A model generated the notes under the pieces. That model was given only the letters and a program-made list of their open reading frames with translations, searched no databases and had not been told where the DNA came from. Shown here piece after piece: positions 23,012 through 33,730 of a stretch of DNA of 64,000 nucleotides (its first letter is position 1; the number at the start of each line of letters is the position of its first letter). A program made the position numbers and the translations under genes. This DNA is from Galeopsis tetrahit (lineage: Eukaryota; Streptophyta; Magnoliopsida; Lamiales; Lamiaceae): assembly GCA_963675135.1 (NCBI GenBank), contig OY776125.1, positions 27,762,565-27,826,564 on the forward strand, written 5' to 3'.

Positions 23012-24485
23012 TACATACTGCATCCTCGTCTGTTATTTGTATTCCTCTTTTTTTTTTTAAGTTGTAGGTCGTCGACAATCTTCCCCTCAGTGCCTTCCAA
23101 ACCATTATCTGCATCCTCCTCGGTGCCAGGTTGCACCAAACTGCCGTAAACTCGTGCCATGTTTCTGAGTTCGTTCTCCCTAGCTCGCGACTTTGTTTCA
23201 ATTTATTGTACGCCATGCTCGTGCTGTAAATTCCGATAGGTGCCACGTCCCAGCTCCACATGTCTTCTTGTCCATGTTTTAGATTGTGCCTGCAAAGATC
23301 AAAATTAAGGTTATTAAGAGAATTTATTTCAGATTGTTGCAGCACCATTTTCCACTGCCATCTCCATTCCCACCCACTTGTGCACCACCTCTCCATCTCA
23401 CTGATTAGTGCCCCTTTTTTATTGCTCTTTTTAAATAACCTGGGATATCTGCTGCTCAAGCATTCCTCTCCCTCCCCTAGCCATCTATCGCTCCAAAATC
23501 GTGTCGCCTCTCCATTGCCCACTTCCCGTTTAATCTCATTTCTAAATCACTCCTCATTCTCCCCCACATATAACTTCTTAATTTCTTTCCACCAACTTGA
23601 TTCGTTTTTTCTACTCCCTCTCCTACGTTCCCTTCCTCTCCTCTAACCCCCCCATATTTAGATTTTAATACCATGACCCATAGGCTCTCATCTTCGTTTA
23701 GAAATATCCACACCCATTTACCTAGTAAGGCTTTATTGAAAGTGTTGAGATCTCTAATTCCCAATCCACCCCTTTTCTTTTCCTCACAAACATCTTCCCA
23801 TGCTAACCACGGTATCTTCTTGCCTCTATTATTTCCTCCCCACAAGAACTCCCTTTGTAATTTAATAATCTCGTTTAGCACACATTTCGAAATTTTGAAG
23901 AAAGATAGGTAATATATAGGTACTGCAGATAAAACCGCTTGGATCAACGTTGCTCGACCTCCCATTGCGATTTCTCTATTCTGCCACACTTTCAGCCGAT
24001 CGCGGATTTTTTGGATTAGTCCTTGCCACGTCGACGCTCTGTGGTGGTTGATCCTGATATTCAGACCCAAGAAGGCCAGAGGTAGGTTCCCAACTAAGCA
24101 CCCCAGGTAGTTTGCCATATCCATCATTACGTCTTCTCTCATTTGCACACCTCCAATACTGCATTTGTTGAAGTTCACGCTTAATCCCGACACTGCTTCG
24201 AACAATCGGAGAATATGTTTGATGGTCACAATATCCTCCCTTCTTCCATTGCAAATAAATAGGGTATCATCCGCATACTGTAGAATGGGCACTTTGATTT
24301 TATTATTACCGATACTTGTTGGCTCTAGTGCTCCAATCTCTACTGCTTTCTTAGTGATCGTATTCAGCCCTTCCGCCACTATTAGGAATAAGAACGGGGA
24401 TAGTGGGTCTCCTTGACGCAACCCTTTTTCTAGTTTAAACTCCCCTGATGGGCTTCCGTTGATAAGTACCGACGCACTTGCCGTC

Positions 24486-26228
24486 TGATTGGGTGTGAGA
24501 TTGCTCATATTTGTGCTCATTATTGCTATATTATCGTAGCATTTTGATGTGATTTTGGTCGTAATTGATAGAAATTGTGCTACTAACCTTGTTGTCAAGA
24601 AATATGTTCAAAGTGTAGGAAACAAGGTGAAATAGTCCATTTTTTAGGAAAACCGAGCATTGGCGCATGGGAAGTGAAGTTCGGTTGAAGGACGAGCAAG
24701 GAAAGCCAAGAAAAAGTCCAAGGAGCAGAAGCCACACTGGCGGTCAAGTGAGCCCACACTGGCGGTCGAGTGACCTGATGCCACACTAGCGGTCGAGTGA
24801 GCTCACACTGGCAGCCGAGTGACTTGATCTCACACTGGCGGTCGAGTGGAGTTGAGTTCACACTGGCGGCCGAGTGAGCCCACATTGGCACCCGTTTGGG
24901 ATCTGGAACCCAGTTTTGTACTGTAATCCATTTTCACTCGGGCGGTCGAGTGAACTCACTCGATTGGCCGTTTGAACTTACGTTTTTTGGAAAATTTCGC
25001 GAATTTTGAAGAACTTCAAGGACCCAAATGTTAATTTCGTCTCAAACACTCTTCCCAACTATAAATACCTCCCCAAATCAGATTATTAAAGAGTTTTGCC
25101 TCATTTATACACACTCAAACCCTAGCTCATTTTGCTACAACATGTGATACATAGAGGAGCAATTAACTTAGGTTTGAGGAGCTTATCTCCTCAAACACAC
25201 TCTTCATTTTTATGCTTTCTTAGTTTAGAATCATTTGGGTATTTTATTTTCATGTAAGAATGGAGGAATTACAAGACTCTCAAGGTGATATTTTTCTTTT
25301 ATTTAAGCTTTGTTTGGTAAATTTCTTGTTTATTTCTATTTATTTTGTTGTTTTAGCCATGGGTGTTTCCTCAAACACCATGGGCTAAGTTTTTTATGCT
25401 TTGGGTGTTTGAAACCATGTGAATGTTGAGTATTGGAATTGTTTATGCTTTGATTATTGTTGATATTTGGATTGTTGCTTCTCTTATTGGGTTTTATTGG
25501 TGCTTTGTGTATTAGCTTCTATTAATCCGTATTTTGAGGCATGTTTAGCGTAGACGAGAGTTACATGAACATGTTTAAATTTATGGTGTGAGTTGTTGGT
25601 ATACAAATGCGTTTATTATACTTTTAATTCGTCGAGAGAGAGTTAATCGTATTAGAACTCCATTAGGAGACATTAATTACTTGAATGGTTATTTGGGTAG
25701 TTGATGAGGATTAGGAAGATGTCTTATTACCGGGTTTGGGAACACCTTAGACGTAAGGCTATAGTACCCGAAGGGAAACGATTTTCATCCTAGCATCATG
25801 ATGCTCTTAGCAAATCCAAATTGAAGTATAAAAACGGTATAAGCAATCTCACTCGATTTCACTAGGTAGAGAACACCCGAAGCATTCCCAACCTTTGCAC
25901 TTCTCCGAATTTAGATTCGTAGTTGTTATTTACTTTAATTGTCATTTTCTCATTTTCTTAGTTTAGTAGTTAATTTACTTACTAGCATTGTGTTTAGTTT
26001 AATTTATTGTCTTTAGATTATTGTTTAGCTTTAGTTTTGCATCCAACTCCCGAAACCGTAACTACATTAGTTATAACGACGTACAACTCTAGGGATCCAT
26101 TGCACTAGCCCACCTCCCATGGTTTGATACTACTTGGTCGAAATACTTACGTGTATACTACTACGATCCCTTATGCTTGAGGGGAAGTAGTTAGTCAACA
26201 TATAGTGACTACAAATTCGTCTAAGTCA
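24486..26228 (+). mobile_element. solo LTR (probably Ty3/gypsy, Athila/Tat type), 1743 bp
   Basis: It begins TG (tgattgggtgtgag), ends CA (cgtctaagtca), and is flanked by ccgtc at 24481-24485 and 26229-26233, the 5-bp duplication expected of an LTR element. It carries a TATA-like ctataaatac at 25059-25068 on the plus strand, which suggests plus orientation. It has no internal coding region, so only one LTR remains after recombination. Assignment to the Athila/Tat group rests on its length and general look and is tentative. Confidence 0.8.
24733..24975. repeat. cacactggcggtcgagtg tandem repeats in the LTR
   Basis: Six to seven imperfect units of 22-28 bp, each with the core cacactggcggtcgagtga, run from 24733 to about 24893. 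A looser copy (cgggcggtcgagtga) follows near 24940. They lie upstream of the LTR TATA-like box, where U3 enhancer repeats often lie. Confidence 0.8.
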
Positions 26229-27105
26229 CCGTCCCCACACATTCCATTATCCACCCTCTCCATTTTGGTGAGAAATTCATAACCTCCATCATGTTCTGCA
26301 AAAAAGACCATTCTACTGAATCATATGCTTTTGCGAAGTCTACTTTGAATAGCACCCTTGATTTTATTTTCTTTCGTGCCTCGTCGATTGCTTCATGTGC
26401 CACTAAAATCCCGTCCATGATTTGTCGTCCTCCAATAAATGCTGATTGGTTGTTCGATATAACCCTTTCCATTACTTTTGCCAGCTTCTTTGCTAGTATT
26501 TTTGAAATAATTTTATATAGGCTTGCTATAAGTGAAATGGGACGGAATTCATCCATCTTATGTGCCCCGTCCTTTTTTGGTAGCAGCACAATAAAGGACG
26601 GATTTATGCCTCTTACCAATTTTTCGTGGGTATGAAACTCCTCCATCATTTTAATGATCATTTCTCCTTTTACCATCTCCCAACTGTCCTTGTAGAAGCC
26701 GAACGAGAATCCGTCTGGGCCAGGGCTCTTTGAGATCTCACAGTCCCACACTGCTGCTTTTATTTCTTCTTCAGAGAATGCTGCAGTTAGGAATCTCAAG
26801 CCAGGAGAAAGGGTTATTAGCTTTTTAAAAGGCTCTACTAGCACCCATGCCTTCACAAGAGACAAAAATCTCGGGAATGAAAAGGCTCATCTCCCCCACC
26901 ATCCTTGCAAACCATGTAAAAGGTTCTCCTAACAGATGTACCTCTTGCTTTTTTTTTTTCGGTTTTTAAATTGAAAAGCTAGGATGGCACCCAGACATTT
27001 GTCTAAATTCAAAATTTCTCCCATTTTTATTACATTTTAGAAACCACTACGAAAAAATGTTATATTTAAAAAAAATTGTCTCATCTAATACTAATCTATT
27101 ATTTT

Positions 27106-27340
27106 CTCTCTCATCATCACATCACTTGTATTATGTTTATTATTTTATCATATTTCTTAATTAAAACACCCAAAAGAAAGTGGAAACTTATATGGGGACC
27201 AAGGGAATATATTTTTTAGGGGTACAATTGTGAATATTGTGAGAATGTTGTTTATATAATAATTAAAATATAAAAATTATTGTGGGACATCTCTAAAAGA
27301 AAAGTGTGAAAATTATTATAGAACGACAAATTAAAACACT
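27106..27340. mobile_element. Stowaway-like MITE fragments
   Basis: Read on the minus strand, 27210 down to about 27080 begins cccttggtccccatataagt and carries aagtgatgtgatgatgagag, as in the MITE at 55471. A further end-like piece, attgtgggacatctctaaaa, lies at 27278-27300. Both are partial. Confidence 0.5.
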
Positions 27341-27485
27341 ATTCATTATTCTATAAAATGTTTGTATCGTTTGCTAGCTACTCCATCAGTCACGTTTTAC
27401 TTGTCTTTTCTAGAGAATATTTTTTGTTCTAAATCATGGTCATTTTACATTAATTTAAGTGAATTAAATGTCATATTTTAATTTT

Positions 27486-27665
27486 TTTTTTTTTTTTGAA
27501 AGTTAAAGGTGAAGCATTTTATTTCATCAACTATAAAGTGTACTCAATATTCATTACATAGAATTTACTATAGATAAGTTATACACATCTAAGGTGCTTG
27601 TTCTCACTCGTATAACAAAATTCCGAATAACTTGAGTTTATGAGTTCTAAGCCATTTCCAGCTTT
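27486..27665 (-). mobile_element. short retroposed tail with 14-bp target duplication
   Basis: The T run at about 27486-27497 is the poly(A) tail of a minus-strand insert of about 180 bp. It is flanked by catattttaatttt at 27472-27485 and 27666-27679. The body resembles a LINE 3' UTR and has no coding sequence. It is most likely a strongly 5'-truncated LINE. Confidence 0.75.
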
Positions 27666-27679
27666 CATATTTTAATTTT

Positions 27680-28443
27680 GATTATGTATTTGCTTTTGTA
27701 GTAAAATGCAATAAATTATCATGTGAGTAAATAAAAGTACAAAAATAAAACACGACATGTATATTTATTGTGAAGCATCTTTAAAACACAAATAAAATGA
27801 GAGGAAGAAAGTAATTTTAAGAGATCTTAAATTACCCAAAAAAATTCCGTTATATAGTTACATAATAAATGCAGAAAATAGGTCGGCAATGCGTTAAATC
27901 ATAACAAACGGCGTTACTAGGAATCGGGTTTTACTCCGTACAAGTACAGTTGGATACGGAATCCAAGTGTAACTATATTTTACTACTTATTTAACAAATG
28001 CTCATTTTTCTCCAAATATTCACGATAATGCCACTTGTACATTTTGTGGTTAGGCTATTTTCCTCTACATGTGGTGTATGTGAGCGGTTATGCACCTCGA
28101 ATATAGAGAACAACGGGACCCACGCTTTTCAGAAAATGTACCCCTTCATTGCTCGCAATGGTTCACAAATGTTTGCTTTTCATGAGACCACCTCACTAAA
28201 TCTATTTTAATATTTTTTCATATTCTATTAGTACTATGTAAAATTGTTTAAATAAAAAATTCAATAATTAGTGAATGCAAAGTATTGTTACTTTACTCAC
28301 TACTCAACAAAAGAGACAATAGTGAATTAAATAGACGAATGTCTGCACACTTGTTTAAGTTAAGTGGGACACATTAGGATGTTTTTAGAGAATCTTTTTT
28401 CTACTCCCAACATCTTTTTTTATAATTACTGCATTCATTAATA
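27680..28443. other. spacer, no gene seen
   Basis: A+T-rich non-coding DNA. The 70-aa ORF at 27998 has no recognisable domain. Confidence 0.45.
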
Positions 28444-28664
28444 ATCCCTTCGTCCCAATTAGATTAGATATATTTATTTTCTTTTTAGGATGTTTCATGT
28501 AAATTGATTTGGTTTCATTTACTAATATAAATTTATGCATTAATTACATTAATTAGCATAATATTAATTAAATAGAGTTATAATAGAAATTTTACCTATC
28601 TATCAATAAAAAAAATTATCTTTATAAAAAGTTAAACAAACCTATCTAATTGAGAATGAGGGAA
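28444..28664. mobile_element. Stowaway-like MITE
   Basis: The left end atcccttcgtcccaattaga and the right end ctatctaattgagaatgagg are imperfect inverted copies. Length is about 220 bp. There is no coding sequence. Confidence 0.6.
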
Positions 28665-28735
28665 TAATAATTGATCGTTCCAATTTTCTGTCTTATAGCA
28701 ATTAATATCATCGTACTATATATTAATTCTCGTTT

Positions 28736-29789
28736 GGGCTAGTCTTTTGTGAAATATTGTATATATGCATTTCAGCCATTCACACTCACATTCTTTATAA
28801 ATACACCCAATCAATCACAGTTCAACCCACATTTTTTTATAAATACACCCACTGACAGTTCAATTCACACCCATGTTTTTTATAAATACACCCACTAGCA
28901 TAAATTGTACTTAGTCGTCTTCTCCGAGCAGTTTTCGGCCACCCGAGGTCGCGGCCGAACGCTGCAATTTACGACGGCCTTAATCTTTAAATATTTTCTA
29001 TTTCTTTAATTATTATTATGGATCGAGGTTATTTTATATTATTACGTGCAATAATATATGTTACTATATGTTATAATGTGAGTTACTTAATCAATAAAAA
29101 TTCTAGAAAAAAAAAACTACATAAAAGAATCGGTATTACTATATAAAAAATTATATGTTACTACATACTTCAGTTTGAATTACTACATTGAATATGCGTT
29201 TGTTACTATATGTAACTTTATCAAATGATTTGCATTACAACATGGTTATTGTGTTTACTACATGCGATAGTATATGTTACTACGTATTATAATGTGAGTT
29301 ACTACATTAACAAAAACACTAGAAAAAAACGGGTTATAATGGTTATTGTGTTTACTACATGTGATAGTATATGTTACTACGTATTATAATGTGAGTTACT
29401 ACATTAACAAAAACACTAGAAAAAAACGGGTTACTAAATAAAAGAATTTATACTATTATATAAAATAGTTTGTGTTATTATTACATAAAATAATGTGTGT
29501 TACTACATATTACGATTTGAATTACTACATTTAATATCCCGCGTTCGACAATAAAATAAAAGATAAAAAAATCATAGAAATTGACAAAATAAACGGGTTA
29601 AATTTTTTTGTCAAAATTAGAACACAAGCGGGTCAGTTGACAAATAAATTAAGAATTAACCCAAATGAATTAATGGTGACCCAATAATATATATTTTAAG
29701 CCAATTGACTTAATAAGTCAATATTTTCAGCCCAATTGACTTAATTAGTCAATATTACATGTATAGAATATTGCATATAAGTTTTTGTA
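28736..29789 (+). mobile_element. non-autonomous element, copy 1, with perfect 9-bp target duplication
   Basis: It starts gggctagtcttttgtgaaat and ends gcatataagtttttgta, flanked by ttctcgttt at 28727-28735 and 29790-29798. The left part has three units of a repeat holding tttataaatacaccca. A short G+C-rich block (28915-28980, ccacccgaggtcgcggccga) follows, then a long interior of tactacat-type words. It has no transposase frame. The same family, inverted, lies at 43389-44538. The 9-bp duplication suggests Mutator-like. Confidence 0.8.
29243..29436. repeat. 97-bp tandem duplication
   Basis: The phrase tggttattgtgtttactaca begins at 29243 and again at 29340. The two 97-bp units are nearly identical through gaaaaaaacgggtta. 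It is absent as a duplication from the other copy of the element. Confidence 0.85.
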
Positions 29790-29798
29790 TTCTCGTTT

Positions 29799-31837
29799 GG
29801 ACTTTGTGTAATTTAATTTGGTTGACGCCTCTTCTAAATGATTAACTTTTTAGAATTTACTGTATCAATTTTGGTGAGAAACATATTCAATTGATTTTAC
29901 AATTTGGTTGACGCCTCTTCTAAAAGATTAACTTTACTACGGATGAGATCATCAACGACATCAAATTTTATTTATGAAAATGATTGAAAGCTCACTTCCT
30001 ATAATATAACTTTAGCAATTTATTTCATCTTACTTTCGTAGTATGCTCTGTTAAGAGTTTTGAGTACCCTTATGTATACTCAAAGATTAATTTCACATTT
30101 ATCTTTAACTCAACCTAAGTATAATTAAATATATTTGCATAATTGGTGTACTTTTCAATATTCACATAGTACTCAATTTTAAAATTACAAGTATTAAAAA
30201 AATAAGTTTACTCAACATATTTTTCTATCTTTTAAGGAAATCAAATCAAACTGATTAGTAGTATATAATATAACCAGAAAATTCCTACTATCTAGTTTGA
30301 CCTAATAAAAAACAATTGCTGAAAGACTCTCCAAAAGACTTGAGGGAGACTTCCTGATCTTGTTATTTAAGTTGTGTTTTCTACTTAATTAGGTCCAATA
30401 ATATTAAAATACAGAAGATAAACAAAGTCACACGTATGTATTATATTACTGAAAATATCTCAAATTGACAATATCCAATTTAATTAATTATTAAAAAATT
30501 ATAGCCACTCATCATAATGGAATGTATATCGAGATAGAAAAGTGTACGTACCTATATATACTATCTCCTGTAGTTGATAACTTATAATGTTAACATCCCT
30601 GTCAATTTTTTTTTTTATAATGTTAACATTTATTATTATATAGCTTTTTATTGGTTTATAGCTAAAAAAAAGTAGATTATCCACATATCACAATCCCCGA
30701 CATACCAACTTTGAATTCTGAGGTCCCATTTAAAAATGTCTTTTGAAGAGAGCAAAGGGTTAATTATAAATAAATTTAATTAGATTTTGTTGACGATATT
30801 GATATGCATGTCTGTTAGAGTACTACAGACAATGTGGAGATACAAAACATGTGGCAATCACAACAAAAGGTTGAAGTGACAATTTTTAAAAGGTAGAATG
30901 TGACAAATATTTTGCTCAAAAAAAAAAAAAAAAGATTGTGACAAATATTAATTATACAAGTAGTGGGATATATCAAATATCAACGGTTGTCCAACTAAAT
31001 ATTTATTTGTAGCTCTCAACCCATTTGATCAACTTATATGCAATAATTTTTTTTTTTTAAATGTTGTGTTCAAATATCCTTTTTCAATTTGAGAGTAAAC
31101 CTTGTTTTTTTCAAGAAAAAGGTTTCAAGACAAATTTAATTACTAATATTTTTTTTTTTTTTGAAGTTTTATCATTGGTGAATTCAAAGTGCAATGATTA
31201 TTTAGATTTACCCCTAAATTCATGTTTGAGTAATTGAGTTGTTTAGTACTCATTTTTACAAGTATTATTGTCAATTCGTTGTGCGTCTAATTTGGTAAGA
31301 ATGATCACTACCTATTTATGTTTTCTATTTCTTACCACTTTCTATATTTTCTTCTCTCTACGGCTCTACCTCTCCCTCTCTCTATCAACATCAACCACAC
31401 ATTTTGTATTACATTCCTTAATCTCCCAACGTACCTCTATCTAACACATTTTATTTAAAACCTTTAATTTTGAATTATTTTCAGTTAATCTTTTAAATAA
31501 TTATATGAAATATTTTTAAAAATAAATTGTGAACGTTAATTTTCACATATTAAAAAATAGTGTTTATGATTTAGTATTTTTTTTCTTGATTATTATGTAA
31601 AATTTTATTACTAGTTTTTTTAAGAAGAAAATTTAATGTTAAAGAAATGGCCACCGATAAATGCCCCCAAATTATTATGTGTTCACCCTTAGATGACTTT
31701 ACCCTTCACATATGAGTTCATCTACCTCTTATTTTTTTAAATTACCCTTCTTACTCATAAACCTTAATTTTTCTCCTACCTCACCCCCTCCTTTGGATTT
31801 CTCTTCACCATGGTTCGATTTCGCATTCACTACTCAA
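29799..31837. other. spacer, no gene seen
   Basis: A direct repeat of about 35 bp with the core ggttgacgcctcttctaaa lies at 29819 and 29905. The rest is A+T-rich with several long A or T runs (30918, 31149). The region 31650-31800 holds words such as tgttcaccc that recur near 32330, suggesting further decayed repeats. Confidence 0.45.
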
Positions 31838-32047
31838 TATATGTGTAGTGCATTTCGTTTCCGATTTTTTTTTTTTTAACAAAAATCGCGTTTTGCAAAA
31901 TCTAAGCACTGGTTCGTCGAGTTTTGTGAGATTTTTTGGAAAAAAATTCCACATTTTGAATCAAAACTCGGCAAACTTTTCCACGTTATGATTCAAAACA
32001 CGATTTTTGTAAAAAAAATTCGGAAACGAAATACACTACATATATAT
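31838..32047. repeat. fold-back inverted repeat, arms about 65 bp
   Basis: The left arm (31838-31905) includes gcatttcgtttccgatttt and aacaaaaatcgcgttttg. The right arm (31985-32047) carries the inverse, with aattcggaaacgaaatac and aacacgatttttgt. The loop is about 80 bp. Confidence 0.75.
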
Positions 32048-32998
32048 TCATCACAACTACACAATCATGCAATAATACAGTCAAATAAAACAATAATAAC
32101 ATGAAAAATAATTAATTACAAAGAAATACTATATTTTGGGTGTAAGAAGAATGTAAAAAAACTTTTTTTTTTTTTTTTGTTTATGGGTGGGGTGAACTCA
32201 GTATACATTATACATTGGTTGAAAATATAAATTGGTGTGGGGTACGTGAAGACATAATATGTTGGGGAGTCATTCGACACTGCTAAATGTCCCCCTATTT
32301 ATTATATGTTCATCCGTGGGATAATATCACCCCCCAACAGCTGAGTTCACCCCCCATTTATATTCCATAACTACCTTTCTCATAAAACCCTAATTTAATC
32401 ATAAAACCTAATTTTCTGCAGCCTCCTTCCTCCTTTTTCAATTTCAGAATTTCTTCAAGCTTGAACTCCTCTATCTCTTCGAGTCTCAGCCCGCCGTCGC
32501 CCCTCCTCCTTTCTCGGCCGCCGTACTTCTCTCTCAGCCGCCTCCTCGCCTTCCTCCCCTCCCCCCTCTCCAGCCGCGGTAAGCTTCTCCTCCTCCCTTC
32601 TCCAACCACCGCCTCTCCTCTTCCCTTTTCCTAGCGTCCGCTCATCCTCCCTCGTCGGAAAACAAACAATAGGTACATGCCCTTCTCATCCTTGCCGCAC
32701 TGAATCTTCATTTTTTTCATTGGATTTGGTACGATGATGAATAAAAAAAAACTGTTTTTTTTTTCTGCTCTGGTTTTTTTTCGTTTCTTTAAATTCGAAA
32801 ATTGCATTTTTACAATATTTAAAAAAAAATATGAATGACTCGGTGGCAACTGGTGGTGACCCGGAGGCAACTCGGTGACAAGTGATGGGGTGTTCAATTA
32901 GGACTTTAATTTAATTAGTTGTATTTTAATTTAATTGATAAAGAGTAATACAGTCTTTTTGCATGTAATTTATTTTCAAAAAAAATTCTGGGGGTGAA
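32048..32998. other. spacer with a pyrimidine-rich block
   Basis: 32400-32660 is C/T-rich and G+C-richer than its surroundings, like a plant gene leader, but no coding exon was recognised on either strand. The 83-aa minus-strand ORF here is low-complexity. The remainder is A+T-rich. Confidence 0.4.
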
Positions 32999-33684
32999 GA
33001 CTGTCAAGACGGGCCGGCGGGGCGGGGCGGGCCAAAACCGCAAAAGTCCGCCATTTGGCGGGGCGGGGCGGGCCAACCCGTTTATCAGGCGGGCTGCCAA
33101 AACCTCAACCCAACCCAAAAATAGGCGGGCTGCGGGTTTTGGCGGGCCAAATTTTTTTAATTTTTTTTTACAAAATAATTATTAAATTCATCAAAAAACA
33201 TAAAAAATTACAGTAATATATAATTAAGAACAGTAATATACTCTTTTGTACACAATTTTGGTCCCAAATTTTTTAGTCTATAATTAAGAACATAAATATT
33301 CATCAAGAAAAAGGTATATTTTCAATCTATTGTATATAAAAGGAATAAATATGAAACAGTAATATATATATTATGAGTAAGAAATTCAAAAAAAGAAGAA
33401 AGAGAGAAAAAATGCGGCCGCTCTACAGTTTTTGCTTTTAGTTAGGTTTATTATATATTATTTTTTTTATATTTTTTAATTAAATAAAATATTTTTTTTT
33501 AAAAATTCAAAATTGGCGGGCCAGCCCGCCAAAGCCCGCCCCAACCCGCCTAAGACCGCGGCCCAAACGGGCCAGCCCGCCTGGGCCCGCCTCCTAGCGG
33601 TCCTAGAAAATCTTGGCCCAACCCACTGTTTTAAGTGGCGGGGCGGGCTAGCCCAACGGGCCCAACCCGTTTTGACGGCTCTGC
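32999..33684. mobile_element. non-autonomous hAT, GGCGGGCC-rich ends
   Basis: The left end agactgtcaagacgggccgg and the inverted right end agagccgtcaaaacgggttg match, then both arms continue with gcgggcc / ggcccgcc runs. The interior is A+T-rich with no frame. The element is about 686 bp and ends just upstream of the site II palindrome at 33697. An 8-bp target duplication could not be confirmed. Confidence 0.7.
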
Positions 33685-33696
33685 CTTCAAGTCATA

Positions 33697-33726
33697 ATAT
33701 GGGCTTGTTCCATGCAAAGCCCATAT
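33697..33726. promoter_or_regulatory. palindromic site II (TGGGCT/AGCCCA) promoter element
   Basis: A perfect 10-bp inverted repeat, atatgggctt ... aagcccatat, with a 10-bp spacer. TGGGCY 'site II' motifs bind TCP-type factors and are common upstream of plant ribosome-biogenesis genes, which fits the neuroguidin gene downstream. About 1.5 kb of hAT-like DNA separates it from the start codon. Confidence 0.45.
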
Positions 33727-33730
33727 GTAG

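Larger units (their letters stand above)
22313..26806 (-). mobile_element. 5'-truncated L1-type LINE carrying two later insertions
   Basis: The element is in minus orientation. It starts within the reverse transcriptase at about 26806 and ends in a poly(A) tail seen as a T run at 22313-22322. It was inserted into one arm of the long-inverted-repeat element. Two later insertions interrupt it: a 1743-bp solo LTR (24486-26228) and a 185-bp element (22827-23011). Without these it would be about 2.6 kb. A clear target duplication for the LINE itself was not found. Confidence 0.85.
22565..26806 (-). pseudogene. LINE ORF2 remnant (reverse transcriptase and zinc-binding tail)
   Basis: The frame enters at FLTAAFSEEEIKAAVWDCEI and includes the PGPDGF box and FKVDFAKAYDSV. 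It is then broken by the solo LTR and resumes with LRQGDPLSPFLF. An intact YADD box lies at 24266-24277. The C-terminal part (23522-22980) has the WSDRW segment and the zf-RVT region, which is interrupted by the 185-bp insert and resumes with CGEEIESNSHLILNC. One frame change lies between about 23640 and 23600, and one stop codon follows it near 23550. Both insertions leave the flanking reading frame in register, so each occurred in an otherwise readable ORF. The missing 5' half rules out activity. Confidence 0.85.
20655..27105. mobile_element. long-inverted-repeat element, split by a LINE
   Basis: The left arm (about 20655-21045) recurs inverted in two blocks: about 26810-27105 (outer arm) and 22272-22312 (inner arm). 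Shared phrases include tggtttctaaaatgtaataa, gtctcttgtgaaggcatg and, for the inner block, ataccttccttcccattaca. The simplest reading is an element whose left arm is continuous and whose right arm was split by insertion of the minus-strand LINE at 22313-26806. No transposase was recognised in the unsplit interior (21045-22272). The outer edges run into half MITEs on both sides, so the exact ends are uncertain. Confidence 0.65.

Noticed and set aside
28800..28900. CRISPR-like array (repeated tttataaatacaccca with spacers)
   Set aside because: The units are imperfect, only three or so, occur in both arms of a plant transposon, and the DNA is nuclear plant sequence.
32358..32609. Glu/Arg-rich 83-aa ORF on the minus strand
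   Set aside because: It is the translation of a C/T-rich tract on the opposite strand and looks like no known protein.
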